Origin: Alphaproteobacteria bacterium
GTDB lineage: Bacteria; Pseudomonadota; Alphaproteobacteria; SHVW01
Assembly (NCBI GenBank): GCA_016869645.1
Contig: VGDO01000038.1
Location: forward strand, 1 to 36,216
Length of the DNA: 36,216 bases
Reading direction: 5' to 3'
Made by a program: the position numbers and the translations under genes
Part shown: positions 8,973 through 16,667 of the stretch, one piece after another
Position numbering within the stretch: position 1 is the first letter of the stretch
How the letters are laid out: every line of letters starts with the position of its first letter
Notes under the pieces: generated by a model
Told to the model about the DNA's origin: nothing
The model's input: the letters and a program-made list of their open reading frames with translations, nothing else
Database searches by the model: none

Positions 8973-9767
8973 TCACATATAGCCGGCGGCGCGCAGGCGC
9001 TCGAAGCTGTCCTCGGCTTCGTGGTCCATAGCGCGGCCGGCGCGCTCGGGCACCTTGGTCGTCTCGAGCTCGGCGATGATCTCGTCGATCGTCGCGGCGT
9101 TGCTCGCGACCGGGTGCGTGATGTCCTGGTCGCCGAGCGACCGATAGCGTTTTCCGCTCTTGGCGAAATAGAGATCGACCAGCGGGATCCTCTCGCGCTT
9201 GACGTAGCGCCAGACGTCGAGCTCGGTCCAATGCAGCAGCGGATGGATGCGCAGATGCGTGCCGGGTGCGAAATCGGTCTTGTACTGGTCCCAGAACTCC
9301 GGCGGCTGGTCGCGCACGTCCCATTCGGCGTTCTCGCCGCGCGGGCTGAACACGCGTTCCTTGGCGCGCGTCCCTTCCTCGTCGCGCCGGATTCCGGCGA
9401 TGATCGCCGTGAAGCCGTGCTTGGCGACGAGGTTCTTGAGGCCGTAGGTCTTGCGCGCGGCCGAGCGTGCAGCCGGCGGCAGGGTCGGATCCATTTCCTC
9501 GATGGGCGGGCAGAAGTCGACGATCAGGTTGAGGCCCCATTCCCGCGCGTAGCGCTCGCGGAAGGCGTACATCTCGGGAAACTTCTTCTCCGTGTCGACA
9601 TGGACGACCGGGAACGGCACATGACCGAAGAAGGCCTTGCGCGCGAGCCAGACCATGACATTGGAGTCCTTGCCCAAGGACCACAGCATCATCAGCTTGT
9701 CGAACTTGTTGAACGCCTCGCGGAGCACGTAAATGCTCTGGCTTTCCAAGGCGTCGAGATGATCCAT
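8973..9767 (-). CDS. cysD: Sulfate adenylyltransferase subunit 2 (CysD)
   Basis: A 264-residue catalytic ATP sulfurylase subunit of the PP-loop family. The pyrophosphate-binding loop SLGKDS is at 30-35; further signatures are HVDTEKKFPEMYAFR, GIRRDEEGTRAKERVFS and the C-terminal PERAGRAMDHE. It forms the heterodimer with CysN that adenylates sulfate. Compared with my memory of E. coli CysD (about 302 residues) it lacks roughly 35 residues after the WTELDVWRYV segment and has SLGDQDITHPVAS in place of the GCWPLTGAVES-type motif. It therefore appears to be the shorter clade of the family rather than a truncation, since both ends are intact. It is the first gene of a two-gene operon, with a plausible promoter about 70-100 bp upstream. 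Confidence 0.94.
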   Translation of the reverse strand: MDHLDALESQSIYVLREAFNKFDKLMMLWSLGKDSNVMVWLARKAFFGHVPFPVVHVDTEKKFPEMYAFRERYAREWGLNLIVDFCPPIEEMDPTLPPAARSAARKTYGLKNLVAKHGFTAIIAGIRRDEEGTRAKERVFSPRGENAEWDVRDQPPEFWDQYKTDFAPGTHLRIHPLLHWTELDVWRYVKRERIPLVDLYFAKSGKRYRSLGDQDITHPVASNAATIDEIIAELETTKVPERAGRAMDHEAEDSFERLRAAGYM

Positions 9768-9835
9768 GATCGGTTGGGTCCGTGGAGCCGCCGGAGCGGG
9801 CGAGGGATGGCCGGGCTGGCGAGCCCCGCGCGTCC

Positions 9836-9864
9836 TATGTAGGGAAAAAGCCTTGCGCTGTCGA
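9836..9864 (-). promoter_or_regulatory. Candidate sigma-70 promoter for cysD-cysNC
   Basis: Reading the minus strand, TCGACA (9864-9859) is followed after exactly 17 bp by TACATA (9841-9836). Transcription would start about 60 nt before the cysD ATG at 9767. It lies in the 111-bp gap between the dehydrogenase stop and cysD, which is where the operon promoter is expected. It is a motif match only. Confidence 0.4.
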
Positions 9865-9878
9865 GTTGTGGCGTCCGG

Positions 9879-11024
9879 CTAGGCCGCTTTGTCGCGGATG
9901 CCCGGCCGGGCCGGCGACAAATCCTCGGCGCTGACGCCATGGCCGAGGATATCGGCCGGAATGGCGCTGCCCGTGGCGATCGCCGCGGCGATCCGGCCCA
10001 TCGCGGGCGAGGTCTGGATGCCGTAGCCGCCCTGGCCCGCCACCCAGAGAAAGCCTGGCGCGTCCGGCGCCATGCCGTTGACCACGGTCTTGTCGGCGAC
10101 GAAGCTGCGCAGCCCCGCCCATTTGCTGGCGAAGCGGCGGATCTGGAATTTGCTCGCGGTCTCGATCCGGTCGACCGCCATGGCGAGGTCGAGCTCCTCG
10201 GGCTGGGCGTCGCACGGTTCGGACGGCGTCTCGTCGGCCAGGCTGCCGAGGAAGCGTCCCGCGTCAGGCTTGAAGTAGAACTGCTCTTCGACGCAGCACA
10301 CCATGGGCATGCCGCCATAGTTGGAGCCGGCCGGCGGGTCGAAGGTGAAGGCGGTGCGCCGCTTCGGCACCAGACCGATCGGACGGATTCCAGCCATGGC
10401 GCCGATCACGTCGCACCAGGCGCCTGCCGCGTTGACCAGCACCGGCGCCTCGAACGACCCGGCACGGCTGTCGACGTGCCAGTTCTTGCCGACGCGCCTG
10501 ACCGCGGTCACTTCGGCATCGGTCAGCACGCGCGTGCCGCGACTCCTGGCCAGCTTGAGGTAGCCCTGATGGAGTGCGTGCACGTCGATATCCATTGCGT
10601 CGGGCTCGTAGACGGCCGAGGCGACATAGTCTTCGCGCAAAACCGGCGCAATACGCAGCGCCTCCGCGCCGTCGACGCGACGCACGCTCGGCGTCACGCG
10701 CTGGCCCTCGGCGACGGCGTCGTCAACCTGCTTCTCCTGATCGGCGCGGCCGATCAGGAGTGCGCCGCGCGCCGACAGGATCGGGTGATCGGTCAGGCCG
10801 TCGGGCGGATTGAGCATGAACGCACGGCTCGCCTTGGTGACCGCGCGGATGACGCGGTTGCCATAGGTCTCGGTGAACAGCGCGGCCGAGCGGCCGGTCG
10901 TGTGGTATCCGGGGGCGCTCTCGCGCTCCAGCACGATCACGCGGCCGGCCTTGGACAGCTCTTGCGCGGCGGAAGCGCCGGCGATGCCGGCGCCGATGAT
11001 GAGGAAATCGCAGGTCTCGGTCAT
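9879..11024 (-). CDS. FAD-dependent D-amino-acid dehydrogenase, DauA (D-arginine dehydrogenase)-like
   Basis: A 381-residue DAO-family flavoprotein with the FAD-binding GAGIAGAS (11-18) and the ADP-binding Glu in VLERE. It aligns along its whole length with my memory of Pseudomonas DauA at a +1 offset: GYHTTGRSAA, ALHQGYLK, VNAAGAWCD, PKRRTAF, WAGLRSFVADK and QGGYGIQTS. DauA oxidises D-amino acids to 2-oxo acids and ammonia, passing electrons to the respiratory chain. Core residues are kept: Tyr54, Arg223, Arg306 and Gln337. Two substrate-loop residues differ: Leu49 replaces DauA His48, and Ala88 replaces DauA Glu87, which contacts the guanidinium of D-Arg. The substrate is therefore probably another D-amino or imino acid. 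The gene diverges from the kinase/enolase-like operon across a 123-bp gap. Confidence 0.85.
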   Translation of the reverse strand: MTETCDFLIIGAGIAGASAAQELSKAGRVIVLERESAPGYHTTGRSAALFTETYGNRVIRAVTKASRAFMLNPPDGLTDHPILSARGALLIGRADQEKQVDDAVAEGQRVTPSVRRVDGAEALRIAPVLREDYVASAVYEPDAMDIDVHALHQGYLKLARSRGTRVLTDAEVTAVRRVGKNWHVDSRAGSFEAPVLVNAAGAWCDVIGAMAGIRPIGLVPKRRTAFTFDPPAGSNYGGMPMVCCVEEQFYFKPDAGRFLGSLADETPSEPCDAQPEELDLAMAVDRIETASKFQIRRFASKWAGLRSFVADKTVVNGMAPDAPGFLWVAGQGGYGIQTSPAMGRIAAAIATGSAIPADILGHGVSAEDLSPARPGIRDKAA

Positions 11025-11147
11025 GGCGGCCGGAGGTTAATGCCGCGCCCCGGTGGCGCCAAGTAGAAAGCTGGGGCCCGTGCGTGACTGCGCCGGCTTG
11101 ACTTGGCTGGTCCTGTCGCGTCCGATCCTGCCGAACCGGAGACGACG

Positions 11148-12164
11148 ATGAGCGAGTACGGAACGGCCGAGCCCAGGCAGATCCTGACGATCCTGATGCG
11201 CCTCGGCCTTGCCGAGCCGGACACGATCGCGCGCTTCGAGCGGCTCACGGGCGGTGTCTCCTCCGACATCTGGCGTGTCGATCTGCCGGGTCGCGCGCTA
11301 TGCGTGAAGCGGGCACTCGCCAAGCTGCGCGTGCGCCAGGACTGGTTCGCGCCGGTCGAGCGCAACCGCTACGAGGCGGCCTACATGGAGGTGGCGGGCG
11401 CACTTCTGCCCGGCGTCGTCCCGCGCCTGCTTGGCCAGGACGAGATGGCCGGCGCTCTGGTGATGGAGTTTCTGCCGGAGCGGGTCTATCCGCTATGGAA
11501 GGCGCAATTGCGCGACGGTCAGGCAGATGCGCGTGTCGCCGCCATGGTGGGCCAGCGTCTGGCGCTGATCCACGCCGGCACTGCCGGGCGAGCGGACATT
11601 GCCGCTCGCTTTCCGACCGACCGGATCTTCCACGACATCCGGCTCGAGCCCTATTTGCTGGCGGCCGGCCGCGCGCATCCGGAATTGTCCGGCGCGCTGG
11701 CCGTCGTGGTCGAACGCACGGCGTCGACCAAGCTGGCGCTCGTGCATGGCGACGTCAGCCCGAAAAACATTCTGATCGGACCGAACGGGCCGGTCTTTCT
11801 CGATGCGGAATGCGCCTGGTACGGCGATCCTGCCTTCGACCTCGCCTTCTGCCTCAATCATCTTCTGCTGAAGTGTCTTTGTACGCCGCAGGCTTGTCCC
11901 GTCTATCTCGATTGCTTCGAGTCGCTGTCCCGGGCCTATCTGGCGGGCGTGACCTGGGAGGAGAGAAGCGGTCTCGAAGCGCGGGCAGCCGCGCTTTTGC
12001 CCGGTCTCTTTCTGGCCCGCGTCGACGGCAAGTCGCCTGTGGAGTACGTTACGGACGAGCGCGACAAGGCGCGGGTCCGCCGCGTCGCCGCGGCCTTGAT
12101 CGAACGGCCAGTGGAGCAGCTCGGCTCCATCAAGGCCGCGTGGGAAGAGGAGCTGGCGGAATGA
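11148..12164 (+). CDS. APH-family small-molecule kinase (phosphotransferase)
   Basis: A 338-residue APH/choline-kinase-fold protein. Visible features are the nucleotide loop LTGGVSSDIW (33-42), the ATP-binding Lys54 in LCVKRAL, the Brenner-type catalytic loop HGDVSPKNI (200-208; Asp202 base, Asn207) and the metal-binding Asp239 in VFLDAECAWYGDPAFDLA. FHDIRLEPYL resembles a segment found in methylthioribose-kinase-like members. The ATG at 11148 is preferred over an in-frame TTG at 11103 because GGAGA lies 5 nt upstream and the upstream residues look non-coding. The stop overlaps the start of the enolase paralogue by 4 bp (ATGA), so the two are translationally coupled. An antibiotic-resistance role is unlikely in this context. 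I infer it phosphorylates a hydroxyl or hydroxy-acid metabolite that the enolase-like enzyme then uses. A weak TTGACT-N17-TCCGAT element at 11098-11126 could be its promoter. Confidence 0.82.
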   Translation: MSEYGTAEPRQILTILMRLGLAEPDTIARFERLTGGVSSDIWRVDLPGRALCVKRALAKLRVRQDWFAPVERNRYEAAYMEVAGALLPGVVPRLLGQDEMAGALVMEFLPERVYPLWKAQLRDGQADARVAAMVGQRLALIHAGTAGRADIAARFPTDRIFHDIRLEPYLLAAGRAHPELSGALAVVVERTASTKLALVHGDVSPKNILIGPNGPVFLDAECAWYGDPAFDLAFCLNHLLLKCLCTPQACPVYLDCFESLSRAYLAGVTWEERSGLEARAAALLPGLFLARVDGKSPVEYVTDERDKARVRRVAAALIERPVEQLGSIKAAWEEELAE

Positions 12165-13405
12165 GGGACGGCGCCATCGTCCAGGTGCTGGGCCGTCGCG
12201 TGTGGGATTCCCGTGGCCGGCCGACCGTCGAGGCCGAGGTTCATCTGGCGGGCGGTGCCGTCGGACGGGCAATTGCACCGGCTGGCGCGTCGACGGGCTC
12301 CGGCGAGGCCGTCGACCTGCGCGACGGCGGTGCCCGGTTCGGCGGTTTCGACGTGCGCCAGGCTGTCAGTCATGTGCTCAACGACATCAATGTCGCGCTG
12401 ACCGGCGTCGACGCCCTCGATCAGGGTGCCGTCGATGCAGCGTTGATCGATCTCGACGGCACGGCCAACAAGGGTCGCCTGGGCGGCAACGCGATGATCG
12501 CCGTGTCCATGGCGGCCGCCCATGCCGGGGCTCAGGCCGTGCGTCAACCGCTGTGGCGCTGGCTCTCGAACGGCGGCAAGGCTCAGATGCCGCGGCCGAT
12601 GATCCAGATCTTCGGCGGCGGCGCTCATGCCGGCAAGCGCGTCGACGTCCAGGATTTCATGATAACGACGCCGGGAGCCTCGAGCTTCGTCGAAGCCCTG
12701 AACTGGACGGCGGATGTCTACCGCACCGCCGGCGCGTTGATGGCGGAGGCCGGCAGGCTGCACGGCGTAGCCGACGAGGGCGGCTATTGGCCTGAATTCG
12801 CCTCGAACGAGGAAGCGCTGGTCATGCTGACGCGCGCCATCGAGCGAGCCGGCTATCAAGCGCCCGACCAGGTCGGCATCGCGCTCGATATCGCCGCGTC
12901 CCAGTTCGGCCGGGGCGGTCGCTATCGTTTCGGCCTCGATGGGCGGGAACTCGACCGCGACGGTCTCGCCGATCTGCTGGTCGCCTGGACGACTCACTAC
13001 CCGATCGTATCGATCGAGGACCCGTTCGCCGAGGACGACAGTCAAGGCTTCATCGCGCTGATGAATGCGGTCGGCGACCGCATCCAGATCGTCGGCGACG
13101 ACTTGCTGGTCACGAACGCACGGCGCATCGACCGCGCCGTGTCCATCGGCGCGTGCAACGCGGCGCTGATCAAGCCCAACCAGGCGGGCACTTTGACCGA
13201 GACGCGGGCGGCATTCGATGCCGCGCGCGCGGCCGGCTGGCACACCATCATCTCGGCACGATCAGGCGAGAGCGAGGATACGACCATCGTGCACCTCGCC
13301 GTCGGCTGGAACGCCGGCCAGCTCAAGGTCGGCTCGTTCAGCCGATCCGAGCGCATGGCCAAGTGGAACGAGGGTATCCGGATCGAAGAGGCGCTCGCGC
13401 GCTGA
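12161..13405 (+). CDS. Divergent enolase paralogue (enolase-superfamily lyase)
   Basis: A 414-residue protein with the full enolase architecture: WDSRGRPTVEAEV, the mobile loop AGASTGS (41-47), GGGAHAG (His156), VADEGGY (Glu206), Mg ligands Asp243, Glu286 (SIEDPF) and Asp313 (VGDDLLVTN), catalytic base Lys338 (LIKPNQAGTLTET) and Lys389 (GQLKVG). Enolase interconverts 2-phosphoglycerate and PEP. Several near-invariant positions differ from my memory of the family. Asp165 (VQDFMI) replaces the Glu of VQEFM. Ala366 (SARSGE) replaces the His of SHRSGE. Gln248 (AASQF) replaces Glu. PAGASTG replaces PSGASTG. The changes fall on the leaving-group and phosphate side, while the base and metal ligands remain. 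This suggests elimination or tautomerisation on a modified substrate. It is coupled to the upstream kinase and followed 39 bp later by a DMT transporter. It is unlikely to be the housekeeping enolase. Confidence 0.85.
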   Translation: MRDGAIVQVLGRRVWDSRGRPTVEAEVHLAGGAVGRAIAPAGASTGSGEAVDLRDGGARFGGFDVRQAVSHVLNDINVALTGVDALDQGAVDAALIDLDGTANKGRLGGNAMIAVSMAAAHAGAQAVRQPLWRWLSNGGKAQMPRPMIQIFGGGAHAGKRVDVQDFMITTPGASSFVEALNWTADVYRTAGALMAEAGRLHGVADEGGYWPEFASNEEALVMLTRAIERAGYQAPDQVGIALDIAASQFGRGGRYRFGLDGRELDRDGLADLLVAWTTHYPIVSIEDPFAEDDSQGFIALMNAVGDRIQIVGDDLLVTNARRIDRAVSIGACNAALIKPNQAGTLTETRAAFDAARAAGWHTIISARSGESEDTTIVHLAVGWNAGQLKVGSFSRSERMAKWNEGIRIEEALAR

Positions 13406-13444
13406 CGTGCGGCCGAGACGCTATCAAGTCCTGCGGGGTATCGC

Positions 13445-14305
13445 GTGAAGTTGGAGGCGACGATCGTCGGCGTCGTGTTGCTCGCCGCGCTCATGCACGC
13501 GACGTGGAACGCGGTGGTCAAGTCGGACAGCGACCGGCTGATCAGCTTTGCCCTGGTGCAGGCCACCGGAATGATCGGCGGCGCGCTGCTGCTGCTGGCG
13601 GCGGGGTCGATCGCCGACGAATCCTGGCCCTACCTGATCGGCTCGACCGTCATCCACTACGTCTACTACTTCCTGCTGCTCAGGGCCTATGCCCATGGCG
13701 ATCTGAGCCATGTCTATCCGATCGCGCGCGGCCTCGGTCCGTTGCTGGTCGCGCTGTTCTCGGGCTCGTTGATCGGCGAGCATCTCAGTTCGGCCGAGCT
13801 CGCGGGCGTGCTCGCCGTGTCGATCGGTGTGACCAGCCTCGCCTTCGCGCGCGGCTTGCCGCGCGGCGCTGATCTGCGCGCCACGGCCTTCGCGCTGATG
13901 ACCGGTGTGACGATCGCGAGCTACACCATACTCGATGGGCTGGGCGTGCGCGCCTCAGGCAATGCACTCGGTTATATCGCCTGGCTCAACGCGCTGGAGG
14001 GACCGGGCGTCATGATCGTCGCGCTGGTGCGCCGGCCGTGGCCGGTGCTCGCCGCCTATCTCAGGACGCAATGGTGGCGCGGCTGTGCCGGCGGCGCGAT
14101 CGCGGCGACGGGTTACGGTATCTCGATCTGGGCCATGGGGCAGGGGCCGGTCGCTCATGTCGCGGCACTGCGCGAGACCTCGGTCCTGTTCGCCGCGATC
14201 ATCGGGCTGGTGTTCCTGCGCGAGAGCTTCGGGCTGTGGCGCATCTCGGCCGCAGCGCTGATCGTCGCCGGTCTGCTGCTCATGCACCTGCACATCGGCG
14301 GCTGA
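13445..14305 (+). CDS. EamA/DMT-superfamily transporter
   Basis: A 286-residue inner-membrane protein with about ten hydrophobic helices arranged as two EamA repeats (about 4-135 and 145-283). A GTG start at 13445 is used, with GGGG about 8 nt upstream. The second half ends in the typical conserved block (HVAALRETSVLFAAIIGLVF). Members export or import small metabolites such as amino acids and nucleotide precursors, and substrate cannot be predicted from sequence. It begins 39 bp after the enolase paralogue on the same strand and is followed by a terminator, so it is probably the last gene of the kinase/enolase-like operon and may move that pathway's substrate or product. Confidence 0.88.
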   Translation: MKLEATIVGVVLLAALMHATWNAVVKSDSDRLISFALVQATGMIGGALLLLAAGSIADESWPYLIGSTVIHYVYYFLLLRAYAHGDLSHVYPIARGLGPLLVALFSGSLIGEHLSSAELAGVLAVSIGVTSLAFARGLPRGADLRATAFALMTGVTIASYTILDGLGVRASGNALGYIAWLNALEGPGVMIVALVRRPWPVLAAYLRTQWWRGCAGGAIAATGYGISIWAMGQGPVAHVAALRETSVLFAAIIGLVFLRESFGLWRISAAALIVAGLLLMHLHIGG

Positions 14306-14336
14306 AAAAGCAAACGCCCGACCAGCCGGTCGGGCG
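14305..14336 (-). terminator. Intrinsic terminator between convergent genes (DUF2076 gene and transporter)
   Basis: A 9-bp perfect stem CGCCCGACC/GGTCGGGCG (14315-14323 with 14328-14336) closes a 4-nt loop. On the minus strand it is followed by GTTTGCTTTTTC, a good U-tract, so it should terminate the DUF2076 gene ending at 14363. It lies directly after the stop of the plus-strand transporter and may work weakly in that direction too. Confidence 0.75.
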
Positions 14337-14362
14337 CTTGGCGGTTGCGCGGACGGATCGCG

Positions 14363-14977
14363 TCAGAAGTTGTCGTCGGTGCCGATATCGGCCGGCGCGT
14401 AGTCGGCGTGCTCCTGGACGGGATTCCATGCCTCGGGCTCGGGCCGATTTTCGGGCAGTGGCACAGCACCGCGCTCGGCAGCCTGGGCCTGGTTGCCGAA
14501 CATGCCCTCCAACCCCTTCATCAGCATGGCGCCGCCGACGAAGCCTGCGGCTGCACCGAGCGCCGTGCGCAGGAAAGTTCCGCCCTGACCTTGGTTCTGT
14601 CCCGCGAGCGGCATCTGATAGGGAGATTGAGCTTGCGGCGGCGGCACCATGGTCGCGCGCATCGGTTGCTGCGGCGCAGCCGGCCTGCCCCATGGTCCGG
14701 TCGCCTTGGCGCCGAGAAAGCTTGGTTGCGCCGGCGCAGCAGGCTGCGCGACCCGTGCGGCGGCGAGTTCCTTTTCCAGCGTCTCGATGCGCTGAGCGGC
14801 CTGGCTGAGCGCATGCTCCTGCACCATCACGGCCTGCACGAGGGTGTAGGCGGCGCTGGGCTGGCGGGCGATTGAATCGCGAATGAGCGCAGCGGCTTCG
14901 GCGTCTTTCTCCGCCGGTTCATTCTGCTTCAATCGGGCGAACAGCCCGTCGAGCAGCTCACGTTCCTGTGGCGTCAT
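14363..14977 (-). CDS. DUF2076 family protein
   Basis: A 204-residue protein with the DUF2076 N-terminus MTPQERELLDGLFARLKQ, followed by a helical region with a short coiled coil (about 60-75, RIETLEKELAAA). A low-complexity Pro/Gln/Ala linker comes next (about 78-130), then a Gly/Ala hydrophobic segment (about 134-157, RTALGAAAGFVGGAMLM) and an acidic tail ending DDNF. The family is described as periplasmic or membrane-associated with unknown function; it has been called a putative ligand-binding sensor, without strong proof that I know of. AGGAG lies 6 nt before the ATG. It appears monocistronic, with its own promoter and terminator. Confidence 0.85.
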   Translation of the reverse strand: MTPQERELLDGLFARLKQNEPAEKDAEAAALIRDSIARQPSAAYTLVQAVMVQEHALSQAAQRIETLEKELAAARVAQPAAPAQPSFLGAKATGPWGRPAAPQQPMRATMVPPPQAQSPYQMPLAGQNQGQGGTFLRTALGAAAGFVGGAMLMKGLEGMFGNQAQAAERGAVPLPENRPEPEAWNPVQEHADYAPADIGTDDNF

Positions 14978-15048
14978 CCCCCAGCTCCTTCAATGTCCGT
15001 TTGAACGCGGCGCGTGCCCTCGCGCGCAGCGGTCATAAGCCTTTTGGC

Positions 15049-15077
15049 TATATATGAAAGGACGGCGCGAGCTTCAA
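15049..15077 (-). promoter_or_regulatory. Candidate sigma-70 promoter for the DUF2076 gene
   Basis: On the minus strand TTGAAG (15077-15072) is followed after 17 bp by TATATA (15054-15049), inside an AT-rich patch. The predicted start lies about 65 nt before the DUF2076 ATG at 14977. It begins only about 7 bp after the M81 gene stop, so the DUF2076 gene is probably transcribed separately. Confidence 0.45.
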
Positions 15078-15083
15078 ATCAAG

Positions 15084-16565
15084 CTATCCAATGGGGTCAA
15101 GCGGCCAGATCGGCCGGCGCAGCTTCCGGAACGTAAATCGGGTCAGGTCCGGCGAGCACAGCGAGCCCGAATCCACGACCACGACTTCGCGCGCAAGTGA
15201 TTGATATGCGGCCCTAAAGTGATGCGATGACTTGAGGCCGATGACGGCCTTGGCGCGCGGGTCGACGCCCTGGGAAAGGAAGACCTGGTGGTCCGTCACC
15301 TGCAGGCGGTTGGTGGAAACGACCACGTCAATGCCGCCGAGCCGATAGAGCATGCTCGGGCCCATGTTCATGACCGTGCCCTTGTGCATGGGGCCGTCAT
15401 GAACGAACTTGCCATCCGTGAGCCTTATCACCTCGCCTTCGGCCTCGATCGGCGCGCCGAAGGCCGGGTCGATCTTGCCGCCGAGTTTGATCCTCGCGCG
15501 ATTGCCGACGCCGGCGCGCCGGCCGGCCTCGACCGCTTCGCCGTCGCAGATCGGCGCGAAACAGGCATTGCGCAAGCCGGCGTCGAGCATGGCGCGCAGC
15601 AGATTCGTCGTGTCGCCGTAGCCGCCGCCGCCCGGATTGTCGGTCGTGTCGGCGATGACCAGCGGCTTGCCCGACGCGTCTGGCCGCCGCGCGATGGCCA
15701 TCGCCTCGTCGAGCGACAGGAGGCGGACGGTGCGTTCGTCGCGCGTCGTCCAGATGCGGTCCATCAGCTCCTCGGCGATGGCGCGGCCACGCGGATTGGC
15801 GCCATCGGTCGTGACCGCGACCGATGGTCCAGTGTCGGCAATGTCGGACCAGGTGAAGCCGGCATGGATGCTGACGGCGAGCGCCTCGCCTGAGTTTTCG
15901 TAGCGATCGGCGCGCGCGAGCAGGTCGACCATTGGACCGTCCTGCGTGATGCCGCCATTGGCTCCCTTCAGAAGCGGGCGCCGCGCGGCGACGCAGCGCG
16001 GCTTGATCTCGCCCGCGATCGCGCCGCGCACCAGTTCAGCCGCCTGCGTCGCGCGTTCGTGCTGGTCGATGTGCGGATAGGTGCGATAGGCGATGATGGC
16101 ATTCGCGTTGGCCGCCATCTTGTCGGTCACGTTGGCGTGCAGATCGAGCGTGATCGCGACCGGCACACGGGGCCCGATGATGCGGCGCAGGCGCTCGAGC
16201 AGGTCGCCCTCGGCGTCATCGGCTGTCTCCGTCACCATGGCGCCGTGGAGCGCCAGCACCACGCCGTCGAATGGGCCCAGATCGCGCGCAGCCGTCAGCA
16301 CCGCGCCGGACAGCTTGTCCCAGCATTCGGCCGTCACCGTGCCCGAGGGCGTGGCGTTGGCGGCGATCGCCGGGACGAGCGTCCAGCCGAAGCGCTCGCC
16401 GGCTTCGAGCAATGCACCTATCTCGGTGCGCGTGCCCCGGAAGAAGGACGCGATCGCATTGCCCTCCAGCAGGTAGCGCCGCCGGTACGAATCGAGGTCG
16501 GTCTTGAGCCGGCTGAAGGTGTTGGTCTCGTGCATGATCTGCGAGATGAGGACTCGGGCGGTCAT
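15084..16565 (-). CDS. M81 family metallopeptidase (MlrC/microcystinase-like)
   Basis: A 493-residue protein when started at 16565. An upstream in-frame ATG at 16655 exists, but GAGGAAG lies 5-6 nt before the 16565 ATG, and homology starts exactly there (MTARVLISQIMHETNTFS). Family signatures are HETNTF near the N-terminus, LHGAMVTETADDAEGDLL, ITLDLHANVT, AYRTYPHIDQHERA and DTTDNPGGGGYGDTT. These supply the putative zinc ligands and the conserved core. MlrC hydrolyses linear microcystin fragments, but most family members have unknown substrates, probably small peptides or amidic compounds. It diverges from the methyltransferase gene. Confidence 0.88.
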   Translation of the reverse strand: MTARVLISQIMHETNTFSRLKTDLDSYRRRYLLEGNAIASFFRGTRTEIGALLEAGERFGWTLVPAIAANATPSGTVTAECWDKLSGAVLTAARDLGPFDGVVLALHGAMVTETADDAEGDLLERLRRIIGPRVPVAITLDLHANVTDKMAANANAIIAYRTYPHIDQHERATQAAELVRGAIAGEIKPRCVAARRPLLKGANGGITQDGPMVDLLARADRYENSGEALAVSIHAGFTWSDIADTGPSVAVTTDGANPRGRAIAEELMDRIWTTRDERTVRLLSLDEAMAIARRPDASGKPLVIADTTDNPGGGGYGDTTNLLRAMLDAGLRNACFAPICDGEAVEAGRRAGVGNRARIKLGGKIDPAFGAPIEAEGEVIRLTDGKFVHDGPMHKGTVMNMGPSMLYRLGGIDVVVSTNRLQVTDHQVFLSQGVDPRAKAVIGLKSSHHFRAAYQSLAREVVVVDSGSLCSPDLTRFTFRKLRRPIWPLDPIG

Positions 16566-16667
16566 CAATTCTTCCTCATTGGATGGCTTGAACGAACTCC
16601 GGAGCCGCCCTTCCAGTTGGCCGGTCGATGAACTAGCCTGAACCAGAATCGACACGCCCGTGTCTTC

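Noticed and set aside
11300..12160. Upstream extension of the enolase-like frame
   Set aside because: It overlaps the kinase gene in another frame and is Arg/Gly-rich; enolase homology begins just after the ATG at 12161.
11148..12164. Aminoglycoside resistance gene
   Set aside because: The APH fold alone does not imply resistance; coupling to an enolase paralogue and MTR-kinase-like features point to metabolism.
11936..13243. Minus-strand ORF (435 codons) opposite the enolase paralogue
   Set aside because: It is antisense to a gene with full family motifs and has no domain signature.
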